In this document: piece after piece, positions 29,849-38,403 of the stretch | Numbering within the stretch: position 1 is the stretch's first letter | How the letters are laid out: every line of letters starts with the position of its first letter | DNA from: a virus | Virus record (IMG/VR): IMGVR_UViG_3300049595_001259 | Coordinates: 1-46,682 of that record | Length of the DNA: 46,682 bases | Strand: one strand, 5' to 3' | Translations under genes and position numbers: made by a program | The notes under the pieces: generated by a model | The model's input: only the letters and a program-made list of their open reading frames with translations | Database searches by the model: none | Told to the model about the DNA's origin: nothing

Positions 29849-32800
29849 TTAAGATGGTAAATCTTCTGATATTCTATCGGAAGTTATTGTTCTGTTGTCT
29901 GAATATGTTGTATTTATATCAGCCCCAAAATAATTGTTAGCGAACACATATTGGTCCACGGTCAAAATTACACCTGGTAAAGTAGTGCCGTTTGGTAGTT
30001 CCTCGTAATAAACATCAGCGCTGACCCTGTGATCTAAAATATCACAGGTTATATAAAGAGGCCAAGAAGTATTTGCAACAGCGTCATAATTCAGTTCTAT
30101 TGCGCTGGGTAGAACAAACGGCTGAAGCTCATATCTTCCGAATAGAGCAGATCCAGCTGTATGGAATGTTGAATAGAAAATATCTTTATATGTTTCTAAA
30201 CTTAAACCAGTTCTTATTTCATAAGAATAATCTTGATAAAAATAGCTATCTTGGATGACTTTATCAGAATTCAAAAGACTGTCAGTTGTAGCCCAATAAC
30301 CAATACCTCTACCAATACCACCTTTTCTTACTAGTCCTCTAATTTCATTAGCTGTGTCGAATGGTATATATTTGGTAGATAGAATAGCGCCGTTTGCTGC
30401 ACTGTTCACGGATCTGATTGTCATTTCAGGTAGTGAATTATAACCAACGCCGCCATACCAAGCGCCTTCAGAAGTATTAACTGAAACAACATTGCCTTGA
30501 GAATTTGTTAGAATAGAACCTCTTGCTGGGTTTTCTGTAACGCCTCCAGTGAAAACAATGGTATCACCGTTAACATATCCTCTACCAGCTTTAACAACTG
30601 TTGGGACTTGTAGAATTCCATAACGATAAGCATGAACAGATTCACCCTCAACGTAACCCTTTCCGGAATTAATAGCAGTAACTTTTTCTACGATATTATT
30701 ACCACTAGAGTTCAGAGCTTCAATATTATCATTTATGCCATTAATTGTGCCATCTAGTCTTTTCATAATATTAGCTAGATTAGTGTAATCTAAAGTACTA
30801 TATGTGTAAGATAGAATACTGAAAATAACAGAATTACCAGTTGTCTTATTTCTACCAGAATATTCAGAATCGTCAAACTGCGCTGGCATAATAACAACAG
30901 ATCTACCATACAAAGAACTAGAAGTAGAACTATTATTTGTGAAACCATACAATTGTATTGAAACATCGCTTATTATGTTTCTGATAACAGCCAACTCTAA
31001 AGTGTTTGCATTTGAGCTATTTGCTTGAAGATAGATAATATCGTCGTTGGCAAAATATTTACTGAATTTGGCTGTTTTGATAAAATGTTTTTCTGCAGCA
31101 ACAGAAGACCCTGTATATATTTGAATTACCGGACCACCAGCTGAATTACTTAAAGTAATAGCTGATGAATTGGTAGTCTTAATATAAAGCACAGAATTTG
31201 CTGATAGATTAGCTATGGCTGTATTACCAGCCGGAACGTCGTAATATACTCTATCGTTGACTGCAAAATACAAATCAGCATTTGCTATTTTGAACGCATA
31301 ACTAGTATTATTAATCGATGTAGTATTAGCATAAACTGATGTTATAAATCCATTAACGTATGGATAAGTGTTACGTAAAGTATCGTTTAATAAGTAATGA
31401 GTTTCACCAGCCAATATAACACTAGTTGATATTTCAATAGGATCTGAGTTACCAGTAAATGTATCGCTTAATGTTATTGCAGTAGAATTAGAACTTTCAA
31501 CGTAATAAAAAGAATTTGGCGTGAGACCAATTATACCTGTATTTCCGCTAGGAACTAGGTAATAAACGTAATCGTCTGGGTAAAAATATGTATTGGCATT
31601 TGTTAACAGAATAGAATAGGCTGAATTATTTACTGAAGTAGTATTTGCATAAAAACTTGTTGTCAAAGCCTTTGTTATGAAAGAATGTCTTTCTGTAGTA
31701 TTAGCAGCAACAGCAGTAGTAATACTTAATTCAGCGCCGCCCTGTGTTGCGCTCAATGTAATACCAATTGAGTTAGTTGTTTTTACATAATATCTAGTAT
31801 TTGCTGTCAATCCGGTTATTGCTGTATTACCTGCTGGAACAATATAATCAACATAAGCATTAGCGTCATAATGTTTTAAAGCATTAGGTATAAGAATTAC
31901 ATTACTAGAAATATAAGAAGTATTGACATATACTTGACTAGAATACGCATTAACAAAATCGTTGCTATTATACCAAGTCAATTTACCTGGAATATTTTTA
32001 GACATAAAAGTTGATCTAACGAATACGTTTGCGGGCGCAATATATCCGTTACCAGCCAAAACGTTTGTAAGGGCTGCAATTCTTCCGAAGCTATTAGTTT
32101 CGTAACTAAAACACTCATCTAATGTGGAAGAAGCATTAGCGTTTGGGTATTTGTAGAACCCATAAATTTCGTTTAATTGAAGGTCTTGATAATCTAGAAA
32201 TAAATCAGTATTATATGTCAAAGACTTTACGTCAGCCAATTTAATATTAAAACTAGCGCCCTGACCTGTTTGATCTAATATATTTTTATATAAAAAGATA
32301 GCAGCATTAGCAGCAAAGCCAAACCCACCGTTCTTAATATTAAAGTTAAGAGAACCATAACCACGAAACAAGGATGTAACAACTATTAATCCTTGATCGC
32401 CGAACGAATCAACTTCATTAGTATCTGGATCTTTATATGCTATTTTTAAAATGTCACCAACGTTAAATGAATTTCCACTGTTGAAAACATCTAATCTATC
32501 AAGAGAGCCTAGAATTGTTGGGGATAGACCAATCAAATTAGAATCTGTTTTATATCTCTCATCAACTATTTTTTCAGCAACGATGAAGTCTCCGCCTTTT
32601 GGAGCAACATGGTTAATATACATAACATATATTTCATTTTTGTTGAAATGTTCTTTTACAATTCTTTCAACTACTGCTGTAGTATGAGAAGAAATGCCGT
32701 ATATTGTTTTACCAATCAGATCCTCTAATACAGGACTCCAAGTTACTTCTAGGTATTTTGGTTCAACCCATTTACCGTCAGAAACTCTTAAAACATCTTG

Positions 32801-33169
32801 GCCTGGTAAGTAAATATCTACGTTTTCATTATAAACCAATTTAAATAATAGTTTATAACCTTGTATAGTTCCTTTAGAACGATAAACGTCTAGAATATGT
32901 TTTAATAGAAATCTTTTATTAGCAATGATATTAAACGGAATGCCGTAAAGATATTTTTTCTGAAAATACTCCAGAAATCTTTCAATGGTAGTGTCAATAT
33001 CTCTATATTCAAATAATTCTCTAGCTTCTTTAATTGGCTGGCCTTCTTGTTCCATCCACTCAAAGTAAGTCTTTACGAACAAAATGAAGTTTTCACCCTC
33101 TTCTTGGTAGAATTGGGGGAACTGATTTTGAACAAAATTCGAGATTGTTTTTTCTATTGTTAAATCCAT
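29849..33169 (-). CDS. Baseplate wedge protein, gp7 equivalent candidate
   Basis: Protein of 1106 residues, close in size to T4 gp7 (1032). The N-terminal 150 residues are strongly conserved in T4-like marine phages (FVQNQFPQFYQEEGENFILF, YFEWMEQEGQPIKEARELF, NKRFLLKHILDVYRSKGTIQ, YKLLFKLVYNENVDIYLPG, VLRVSDGKWVEPKYLEVTWS). The middle (about residues 425-700) contains three related beta-rich repeats. The C-terminal part carries NSGKGYVEG- and AGRGYVNGDTI-type units and a final domain ending DRISEDLPS. It follows gp6 with a one-base gap and lies two genes before gp8, the place of gene 7 in T4, hence the gp7 suggestion; direct similarity to T4 gp7 is not visible to me. Confidence 0.7.
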   Translation of the reverse strand: MDLTIEKTISNFVQNQFPQFYQEEGENFILFVKTYFEWMEQEGQPIKEARELFEYRDIDTTIERFLEYFQKKYLYGIPFNIIANKRFLLKHILDVYRSKGTIQGYKLLFKLVYNENVDIYLPGQDVLRVSDGKWVEPKYLEVTWSPVLEDLIGKTIYGISSHTTAVVERIVKEHFNKNEIYVMYINHVAPKGGDFIVAEKIVDERYKTDSNLIGLSPTILGSLDRLDVFNSGNSFNVGDILKIAYKDPDTNEVDSFGDQGLIVVTSLFRGYGSLNFNIKNGGFGFAANAAIFLYKNILDQTGQGASFNIKLADVKSLTYNTDLFLDYQDLQLNEIYGFYKYPNANASSTLDECFSYETNSFGRIAALTNVLAGNGYIAPANVFVRSTFMSKNIPGKLTWYNSNDFVNAYSSQVYVNTSYISSNVILIPNALKHYDANAYVDYIVPAGNTAITGLTANTRYYVKTTNSIGITLSATQGGAELSITTAVAANTTERHSFITKALTTSFYANTTSVNNSAYSILLTNANTYFYPDDYVYYLVPSGNTGIIGLTPNSFYYVESSNSTAITLSDTFTGNSDPIEISTSVILAGETHYLLNDTLRNTYPYVNGFITSVYANTTSINNTSYAFKIANADLYFAVNDRVYYDVPAGNTAIANLSANSVLYIKTTNSSAITLSNSAGGPVIQIYTGSSVAAEKHFIKTAKFSKYFANDDIIYLQANSSNANTLELAVIRNIISDVSIQLYGFTNNSSTSSSLYGRSVVIMPAQFDDSEYSGRNKTTGNSVIFSILSYTYSTLDYTNLANIMKRLDGTINGINDNIEALNSSGNNIVEKVTAINSGKGYVEGESVHAYRYGILQVPTVVKAGRGYVNGDTIVFTGGVTENPARGSILTNSQGNVVSVNTSEGAWYGGVGYNSLPEMTIRSVNSAANGAILSTKYIPFDTANEIRGLVRKGGIGRGIGYWATTDSLLNSDKVIQDSYFYQDYSYEIRTGLSLETYKDIFYSTFHTAGSALFGRYELQPFVLPSAIELNYDAVANTSWPLYITCDILDHRVSADVYYEELPNGTTLPGVILTVDQYVFANNYFGADINTTYSDNRTITSDRISEDLPS
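31080..31890. repeat. Three beta-rich repeats inside the gp7-like protein
   Basis: The phrase V-P-A/S-GNT-AI/GI-x-L-x-x-N is followed each time by YYVKTTNS- or YVESSNST-like and AITLS segments, at about residues 443, 540 and 645 of the protein. The period is roughly 97-105 residues, and the units are joined by linkers containing VYANTTS-INN or FYANTTS-VNN. The DNA copies are diverged. Confidence 0.7.
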
Positions 33170-33170
33170 T

Positions 33171-34985
33171 TTACTTTATTGTTTCTATAATTTCTATATT
33201 AACATCTACTGGATCGATCAAAAGCACAACATTCTTTGATGCAATAATATCTTTATTCTTAGTAGTCAAAGACAATTCTATATACCCATCATAATCTGCA
33301 GTCTTAAGATTTGATATTGTTACCATACCAGTGTTATAATCGATAGTTCCTATATCAGCTTTAAGAACTGTTCTTACGCCTTTCAAATAAGTATAAACAA
33401 TAACATTTCCAACAGCGTCATCTTCCAAATAGCAATTAGGATAGATATTATCATCTTCGTCTACGTATGAGAACGATGTGCTTCCTAAAACTCTTTCGTC
33501 AGGATAAGCGACACCATTATAATATCCTTCTTGTTCGGCGCCATTATTAAATCTTATATCAAAAGAAGTAGCAAATAGTAATTTAGGAGTTAATCTTTTA
33601 ACGATTTTAACACGTGTATCGTTACTAGTTATACTTTGATCTAACGAATCAATATGAGTAACGAATCTACTATATCTAAAATCATTGCCAAATTTTTCCA
33701 AATGATCTTTACTGAAATTTATTATTCCATCTAGAATCATACTCTTAATTTCAGTAGAATATTTTGTTGTTAGTTTAGAATTAAACTGAACAGTTGTAGT
33801 AACATCAATATAGAAATATTCAGGATCTGTAACTATAATTCTATTTGGTAATGCTATGTAATCTTGCAAATAATTGATAATATCATTTTTCAATAAAGAT
33901 GAAGCAGTTATTGATGCAGTTGGTTTAATAGATACAATAACTCTTCCATATAGTTTTGGTTCTAAATCTTGACCGCCGTAAATAATAACGTCATCTACCG
34001 CACCACCAAACTCAGCACGTACTAATGAATAATAGTCATCTACAGAAACTGCTCTTTGTTGTGTAGCATAATATCTTGGAGCATTAAATCTTATATTCTC
34101 AATGCTTTCTTGATTTGCACCTTGTATAGAGCTAGTGATAACTGTAATATCTGAAACAGTAGCCTCACCGCCGTTACCAGGTCCAAGATTGTCTGATAAT
34201 ACGAAATTCTCTACACCATTACCGTCTGAACCATTTGTTACAATGTAATCAACGTTGATAGAAGCACCATTAATAGGTTTCTTACCAAATAAACCGTCGC
34301 CAAACTTTATCTCATATTTTCCGCCTTCTACAGCTTGAATAAAGTAAACTGTAGAAACGTCGTTCAATCCAAAAAGTGTAGAAGCGTAGGTATATTCTGT
34401 ATTAGAACCGTTTTCAGCAACATAAACTGATAGACTTGATGTATCAACATTTTCATTAGATAATGTAAATTTTTGATTTTCTATATCATAATCTACCACA
34501 AAAGAATCTGAGAAGTATGTTCCTTCGTTTACTTGGATGTTATCAACCAAATATGTGTTATTCGAAGAAACAAATGTCTGTGAAAGATCGGTAACAAAGG
34601 TATATGATCCATTGGAATTATACCCAGTAAATCTAGTGCCTTTTGGTAGAGTTAATTTGTTTGATGTTAGACCAGTGGTTTCTACAGTGAATGTGATATT
34701 AGCAACGGCGCAATGGGCGCTTCTTGGAATATAGTTCAGTTCTTTGGCGTGTGAAATAACAGAATCGATTTTCTGAGCGGAGTCCAAAAACATCTCAGAT
34801 GCAACCATATTCAAATAGAATGAATTCAAGAATGAATTATATGACATAACATCAAGTAGAACGTTGATGTTTGAACCGTCAAAATTATAATCTTTGAATG
34901 CTGATTGTGTCTTAAGGAATTCTTTAAAATTACTCTTAAGAGTATCGAAGTCTAAAGACGATAGATTAAGTGAACTATTTGCCAT
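33171..34985 (-). CDS. gp6: Baseplate wedge protein gp6
   Basis: T4-like gp6, which with gp7 and gp53 forms the inner ring of the baseplate wedges. At 604 residues it is close to T4 (660). The N-terminus is diagnostic: SLNLSSLDFDTLKSNFKEFL, KTQSAFKDYNFDGSNINVLL, YNSFLNSFYLNMVASEMFLD, SAQKIDSVISHAKELNYIP. Further on, ARYY-QRAVSVDDYYSLVRAE-like text (NAPRYYATQQRAVSVDDYYS) is the gp6/baseplate J-like region. The start ATG abuts the gp25 stop with no gap (TAAATG), and the gene is followed one base later by the gp7-like gene. Confidence 0.92.
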   Translation of the reverse strand: MANSSLNLSSLDFDTLKSNFKEFLKTQSAFKDYNFDGSNINVLLDVMSYNSFLNSFYLNMVASEMFLDSAQKIDSVISHAKELNYIPRSAHCAVANITFTVETTGLTSNKLTLPKGTRFTGYNSNGSYTFVTDLSQTFVSSNNTYLVDNIQVNEGTYFSDSFVVDYDIENQKFTLSNENVDTSSLSVYVAENGSNTEYTYASTLFGLNDVSTVYFIQAVEGGKYEIKFGDGLFGKKPINGASINVDYIVTNGSDGNGVENFVLSDNLGPGNGGEATVSDITVITSSIQGANQESIENIRFNAPRYYATQQRAVSVDDYYSLVRAEFGGAVDDVIIYGGQDLEPKLYGRVIVSIKPTASITASSLLKNDIINYLQDYIALPNRIIVTDPEYFYIDVTTTVQFNSKLTTKYSTEIKSMILDGIINFSKDHLEKFGNDFRYSRFVTHIDSLDQSITSNDTRVKIVKRLTPKLLFATSFDIRFNNGAEQEGYYNGVAYPDERVLGSTSFSYVDEDDNIYPNCYLEDDAVGNVIVYTYLKGVRTVLKADIGTIDYNTGMVTISNLKTADYDGYIELSLTTKNKDIIASKNVVLLIDPVDVNIEIIETIK

Positions 34986-35414
34986 TTATCGGACTCTTTT
35001 TAGTACTAAGTTAAGAGTTAACTCTGTTGGATTATTTATTAGATTATAAATTAATGTTATTTCTATTTGGTTTTCATTAATGTTATCAGTATTTACAATA
35101 GTTTGTAAAAGATTAACTCTAGGTTCATTGTTCTCGACAGTATTATTAATAAAAAGTTCTAGAGAATCTCTGGCTTCATCGGTATTAAGTTCAAATAAAG
35201 TTGCCATTACATCCGAACCAACTGTAGGCTGAAACAGTCTTTCGCCTAGATTAGTTCGTATAAGATTTTTCAGAGATTGCATAACAGCATGCTCGTTAGT
35301 AACTCTTGCTAACTGATTGCCTACTGGTGTTTTTGCAAAACTTGTCATAAAATCTGAAAAATATTCAATTTGTTTTTTTGAACCTGTAAAGGTGTCTGCT
35401 CTTGTTAATGCCAT
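34986..35414 (-). CDS. gp25: Baseplate wedge protein gp25
   Basis: T4 gp25 homologue (GPW/gp25 family, 142 residues; T4 132), the small wedge protein binding gp6 and the sheath initiation site. Visible family features: SDFMTSFAKTPVGNQLARVT, NEHAVMQSLKNLIRTNLGER, LFQPTVGSDVMATLFEL, and a basic C-terminus LTLNLVLKRVR. gp25 has a lysozyme-like name in older databases but is structural. TAGGATAAAA precedes its ATG, two bases after the stop of the PAAR gene. Order PAAR-25-6 fits contractile injection systems in general. Confidence 0.92.
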   Translation of the reverse strand: MALTRADTFTGSKKQIEYFSDFMTSFAKTPVGNQLARVTNEHAVMQSLKNLIRTNLGERLFQPTVGSDVMATLFELNTDEARDSLELFINNTVENNEPRVNLLQTIVNTDNINENQIEITLIYNLINNPTELTLNLVLKRVR

Positions 35415-35416
35415 TT

Positions 35417-35701
35417 TTATCCTACGTCTACTAAGCTGCTTCCGGATGAAGCCTTTGGATTACAGTGTTCTCCTCCAGCCGATGGACATAAATTATCTGG
35501 ATTGGCGCTATCAGTCACAACTATTATCTTTTTGCCGTCTATCGTAATGTAAGATTTACTGGCGATTAACCCACCCGCCCCATGAGTGTTTTGGTCGTTT
35601 TCTACTGCCCATAATTTGTTATCAATAGTGACGAAACTTTGACCACTAACCACTGTAGTAGCCCCACAAGATCTTTGGTCATCTTGTCTATGTGCTTGCA
35701 T
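35417..35701 (-). CDS. PAAR-domain spike tip protein (gp5.4-like)
   Basis: Protein of 94 residues with a PAAR-like pattern: HRQDDQRSCGATTVVSGQSF near the start, two inner repeats of a strand-turn unit (FVTIDNKLWAV, YITIDGKKIIVV), and Cys/His residues near the end (NLCPSAGGEHCNPK) that may bind a metal. PAAR proteins cap the spike of T4 (gp5.4) and of type VI systems with a sharp cone. It lies between the beta-helical spike and gp25, the usual place. The ATG follows AAGG at a long spacing. Confidence 0.85.
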   Translation of the reverse strand: MQAHRQDDQRSCGATTVVSGQSFVTIDNKLWAVENDQNTHGAGGLIASKSYITIDGKKIIVVTDSANPDNLCPSAGGEHCNPKASSGSSLVDVG

Positions 35702-35708
35702 ATACTAT

Positions 35709-36527
35709 TTAACCTTGCTCAAACTTAATAGATGCAGATTTAATTGTTATGGTGCCGCTTTCTATGACAATACTAGAACCACCAACCTTTATAGTTACCT
35801 TAGATCCAGCATCTATTGTAATATCAGTTGCTGCTTTGACGTTAGCATCTGAAGCAGAATTGATGGTAGCTGTTGAACCCGTCTGCACCATCATAGTGCT
35901 TCCTGTTTCTATTTTACCTTTTTCTTTGATAAAATTGTCATAATTAGAACCTGCATACATCGAAACATCTTTTTGGAATACTTCGATCTTTTTCTTTTCA
36001 CCCATAGAAACATAATCGCCTTCAGTGGCGTTGAATCTATCGCCCTTTACTCTATGGCGATTAGTTCCTGCATCAACGTTACAATGAACAGGAGCAGAAC
36101 CTTGCTGAACGCCGTTGTATCTGGAATCCCCAGACATTTTAAATTCTTTTTTACCAGTTCCTCTATAATAGTTTTTACCAGTAGACATTCCATAATCGTC
36201 ACCATGTTCCATTCTACCAGTTTTTTCACCATTATGATCAAAGTGACCATCAACCTGAACTGATTTACCACCTCCAACATAACCTCTATGTTCTCCAGGG
36301 TTTACTGATGTATGTATTTCTTTTTTCTTCTGATCATGATGCGTTATTTGATAACTGCCGCTTGGCGTTAATGATTCAGAATATGATTTTTCATGTTCGT
36401 CTGGATTACGATAAGTTAGATGATGACCTCCAAGAGCATCCCACTCTCCATGAACGTAACCATATTTTGGTTGTATTTCATTTTCATCTAATGCTGACTT
36501 TGGGACTTTTTTGTTATGATCTACCAT
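35709..36527 (-). CDS. Baseplate central spike, beta-helix part (gp5 C-terminal / VgrG-like)
   Basis: Protein of 272 residues. The C-terminal 80 residues show the repetitive short-strand pattern of a gp5/VgrG triple beta-helix (VQTGSTATINSASDANVKAA, TDITIDAGSKVTIKVGGSSI, VIESGTITIKSASIKFEQ). Before it is a His/Gly/Asp-rich region (HGEWDALGGHHLTYRNPDEH, SGSYQITHHDQKKKEIH) without any lysozyme motif. In T4, one polypeptide joins OB-fold, lysozyme and beta-helix; here the OB-fold is a separate gene at 37996-38403 and the lysozyme is missing. The ATG lies in a TAATG junction with the 489-residue gene before it. Likely forms the membrane-piercing needle capped by the PAAR protein. Confidence 0.85.
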   Translation of the reverse strand: MVDHNKKVPKSALDENEIQPKYGYVHGEWDALGGHHLTYRNPDEHEKSYSESLTPSGSYQITHHDQKKKEIHTSVNPGEHRGYVGGGKSVQVDGHFDHNGEKTGRMEHGDDYGMSTGKNYYRGTGKKEFKMSGDSRYNGVQQGSAPVHCNVDAGTNRHRVKGDRFNATEGDYVSMGEKKKIEVFQKDVSMYAGSNYDNFIKEKGKIETGSTMMVQTGSTATINSASDANVKAATDITIDAGSKVTIKVGGSSIVIESGTITIKSASIKFEQG

Positions 36528-37996
36528 TAACTTACACCTAACAATGTTAACATCTGAGCAATATTTTTCTTACCTGTATCAGTAACTCCACCACCAGAAT
36601 AATAACCACCACCAGAAGCTCCTGGGAATCCGCTACCAGCGCCTCCTCCGCCACCACCAGATCCTCCACCGAATCCGCCAAAACTACCTAGTAAGTTTCC
36701 TCCACCAAGATTACCAAGCACTCCTCCAATACCACCGCCACCAGAACCAAAGCCACTCATGATATTTGATATACCGCCCATATTACCAAGAGATCCTAAA
36801 GCTCCACCCATGCCGCCGCCCATGGCTTGATTACCCATTTCAAACAATTGATTGTTGAATGTCATATCTTTGGTATATTGATTCATTGTTTTTTGTATGT
36901 CACCTTGATTTAATACAGATTTTGGTAGCTGTTGTGAGAGTAACATTTGCATAAGAGACTGTAACTGACCTCCCATATTACTACCACTACTATTATTTTG
37001 ATTTGCATTATTTCCCATATTATTGTTTGTCATATTATCTTCAACGTTTACAACTTGTTTAGCTAATATGTAATTTAATATTTCTATGGTCAAAATTGGT
37101 TGTGGGGTTTGTATCCAAATATATGGTTTTAGATCTGTAGCAATTTCCAACTCAGACAAAGAATAAGTTTCTTCGTTTGGTGTTGTGTAAACAAAAGATC
37201 CGGGTTCTCTTCTAGTATAGACCTTTTCGGTTTTGTCCGGAGAAAGCCATTCTATATAACCTGGATATGGATCAGCAGAAATTTGATAGTATTGCTTAAC
37301 ATAACCATCAGGGACATTACTTGTTGTTACTAATGGACTTGGAACAATATCGCCATAAATTGTTTCATCATATACCGATACAGGAATATTCAATGGTCCA
37401 TAATATAATGCAACCTTAATTAGATTGGCTATAGAATTCTTAACAATTTCCTGAAATCTATCATCAACTTCGTCAATACCACCGTTATCCAAAAGGGTTG
37501 TGAAAACTTCTATTACTCTTTCAAACCCATATTTCAACGATAATAAAGCCAAAGCGCCAGTAAACGAATCATTAATAACAGTTGTAATACCGGCAGGTAT
37601 AGGATCAGGACTACCCATAATACCTTCTGGAGTATTTTGCCCAGAACCGCCTGAACCCATACCGCCCATCATTCCGCTACCCATACCAAGGATATTTGTC
37701 ATCTGCATCAATTGTTGATACATCTGCGGTAGCACTTGAGCCTTACCTTCAGGGTCAATTTGTTTCATCAACTGTGGTAAATCGGTTTGACCCTTTTCAG
37801 CCGATGCAGAAGTTGGCTTATCTGCGTTTGGTGCAAACTTATCTCTTGCGTCTGACAATGACTTAGAATCATCTGGTTTTACTGCTGGCGAATCTGCATA
37901 TTTTACTTCAGCATTAATTTTAGGTTTCTTACCACCTAATGTCTGATGATTTGGACTAACAGTTTTATTGTTGTTATCAAAAGCCTTTTCTGCCAT
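36527..37996 (-). CDS. Glycine-rich hub-associated protein of unknown function
   Basis: Protein of 489 residues inserted between the OB-fold and spike genes. Residues 1-75 are polar and probably disordered. Residues about 85-125 are Met/Gly/Gln-rich (MYQQLMQMTNILGMGSGM). A compact helical core lies at about 135-195 (INDSFTGALALLSLKYGFER, ANLIKVALYYGPLNIP). A beta-rich segment follows (SADPYPGYIEWLSPDKTEK), then a helix (PQPILTIEILNYILAKQVVN). The C-terminal third is Asn/Met- then Gly-rich. Both ends use TAATG junctions, so it is locked into the hub operon and probably made in matched amounts. No family recognised; a hub or spike linker is inferred from position only. Confidence 0.75.
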   Translation of the reverse strand: MAEKAFDNNNKTVSPNHQTLGGKKPKINAEVKYADSPAVKPDDSKSLSDARDKFAPNADKPTSASAEKGQTDLPQLMKQIDPEGKAQVLPQMYQQLMQMTNILGMGSGMMGGMGSGGSGQNTPEGIMGSPDPIPAGITTVINDSFTGALALLSLKYGFERVIEVFTTLLDNGGIDEVDDRFQEIVKNSIANLIKVALYYGPLNIPVSVYDETIYGDIVPSPLVTTSNVPDGYVKQYYQISADPYPGYIEWLSPDKTEKVYTRREPGSFVYTTPNEETYSLSELEIATDLKPYIWIQTPQPILTIEILNYILAKQVVNVEDNMTNNNMGNNANQNNSSGSNMGGQLQSLMQMLLSQQLPKSVLNQGDIQKTMNQYTKDMTFNNQLFEMGNQAMGGGMGGALGSLGNMGGISNIMSGFGSGGGGIGGVLGNLGGGNLLGSFGGFGGGSGGGGGGAGSGFPGASGGGYYSGGGVTDTGKKNIAQMLTLLGVS

Positions 37997-38403
37997 TAGC
38001 TACTTTTCCTTGTCCAAGCAGGATTATCAATACCAGGTTTTCTTATTTTACCGCCAGAATTTTTCTGAGCTTCTTGAGATTGTTGTCCAACACCACCATT
38101 ACTATCATCATGACCTTCTGGCATATCACCACGTGCCAATGAACCTATAACAATAGGATATTGCATAGCAGTATCATGAGGTAAATATGTAACTAATACC
38201 CTAGAACCAACTTTAAGACCAGAAGGCGAAACACCAATTCTTGATGTCGCTGCTGATGTTACTGGTTGAACGACCATCGCCCATGGAAGTTCTTCGTCTT
38301 TAATTGATTGTTCATCATTATGTTCATTATACAATCTTACTCTAACTCTTCCGGATTTAGTCGGATCGTCTTCAAAATTTCTTACTTCGGCAATATAAAA
38401 CAT
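37996..38403 (-). CDS. gp5-type OB-fold baseplate hub protein
   Basis: Protein of 135 residues matching the N-terminal OB-fold of T4 gp5 and baseplate assembly V proteins: MFYIAEVRNFEDDPTKSGRV, RVRLYNEHNDEQ, LPWAMVVQPVTSAATSRIGV, LKVGSRVLVTYLPHDTAMQY, PIVIGSLARGD. The C-terminal 40 residues are a Gln/Gly/Ser-rich tail. This domain joins the gp27 trimer to the spike. Here it is a stand-alone gene between gp27 and the 489-residue gene; both junctions overlap by one base. It may be called gp5 in related genomes. Confidence 0.88.
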   Translation of the reverse strand: MFYIAEVRNFEDDPTKSGRVRVRLYNEHNDEQSIKDEELPWAMVVQPVTSAATSRIGVSPSGLKVGSRVLVTYLPHDTAMQYPIVIGSLARGDMPEGHDDSNGGVGQQSQEAQKNSGGKIRKPGIDNPAWTRKSS

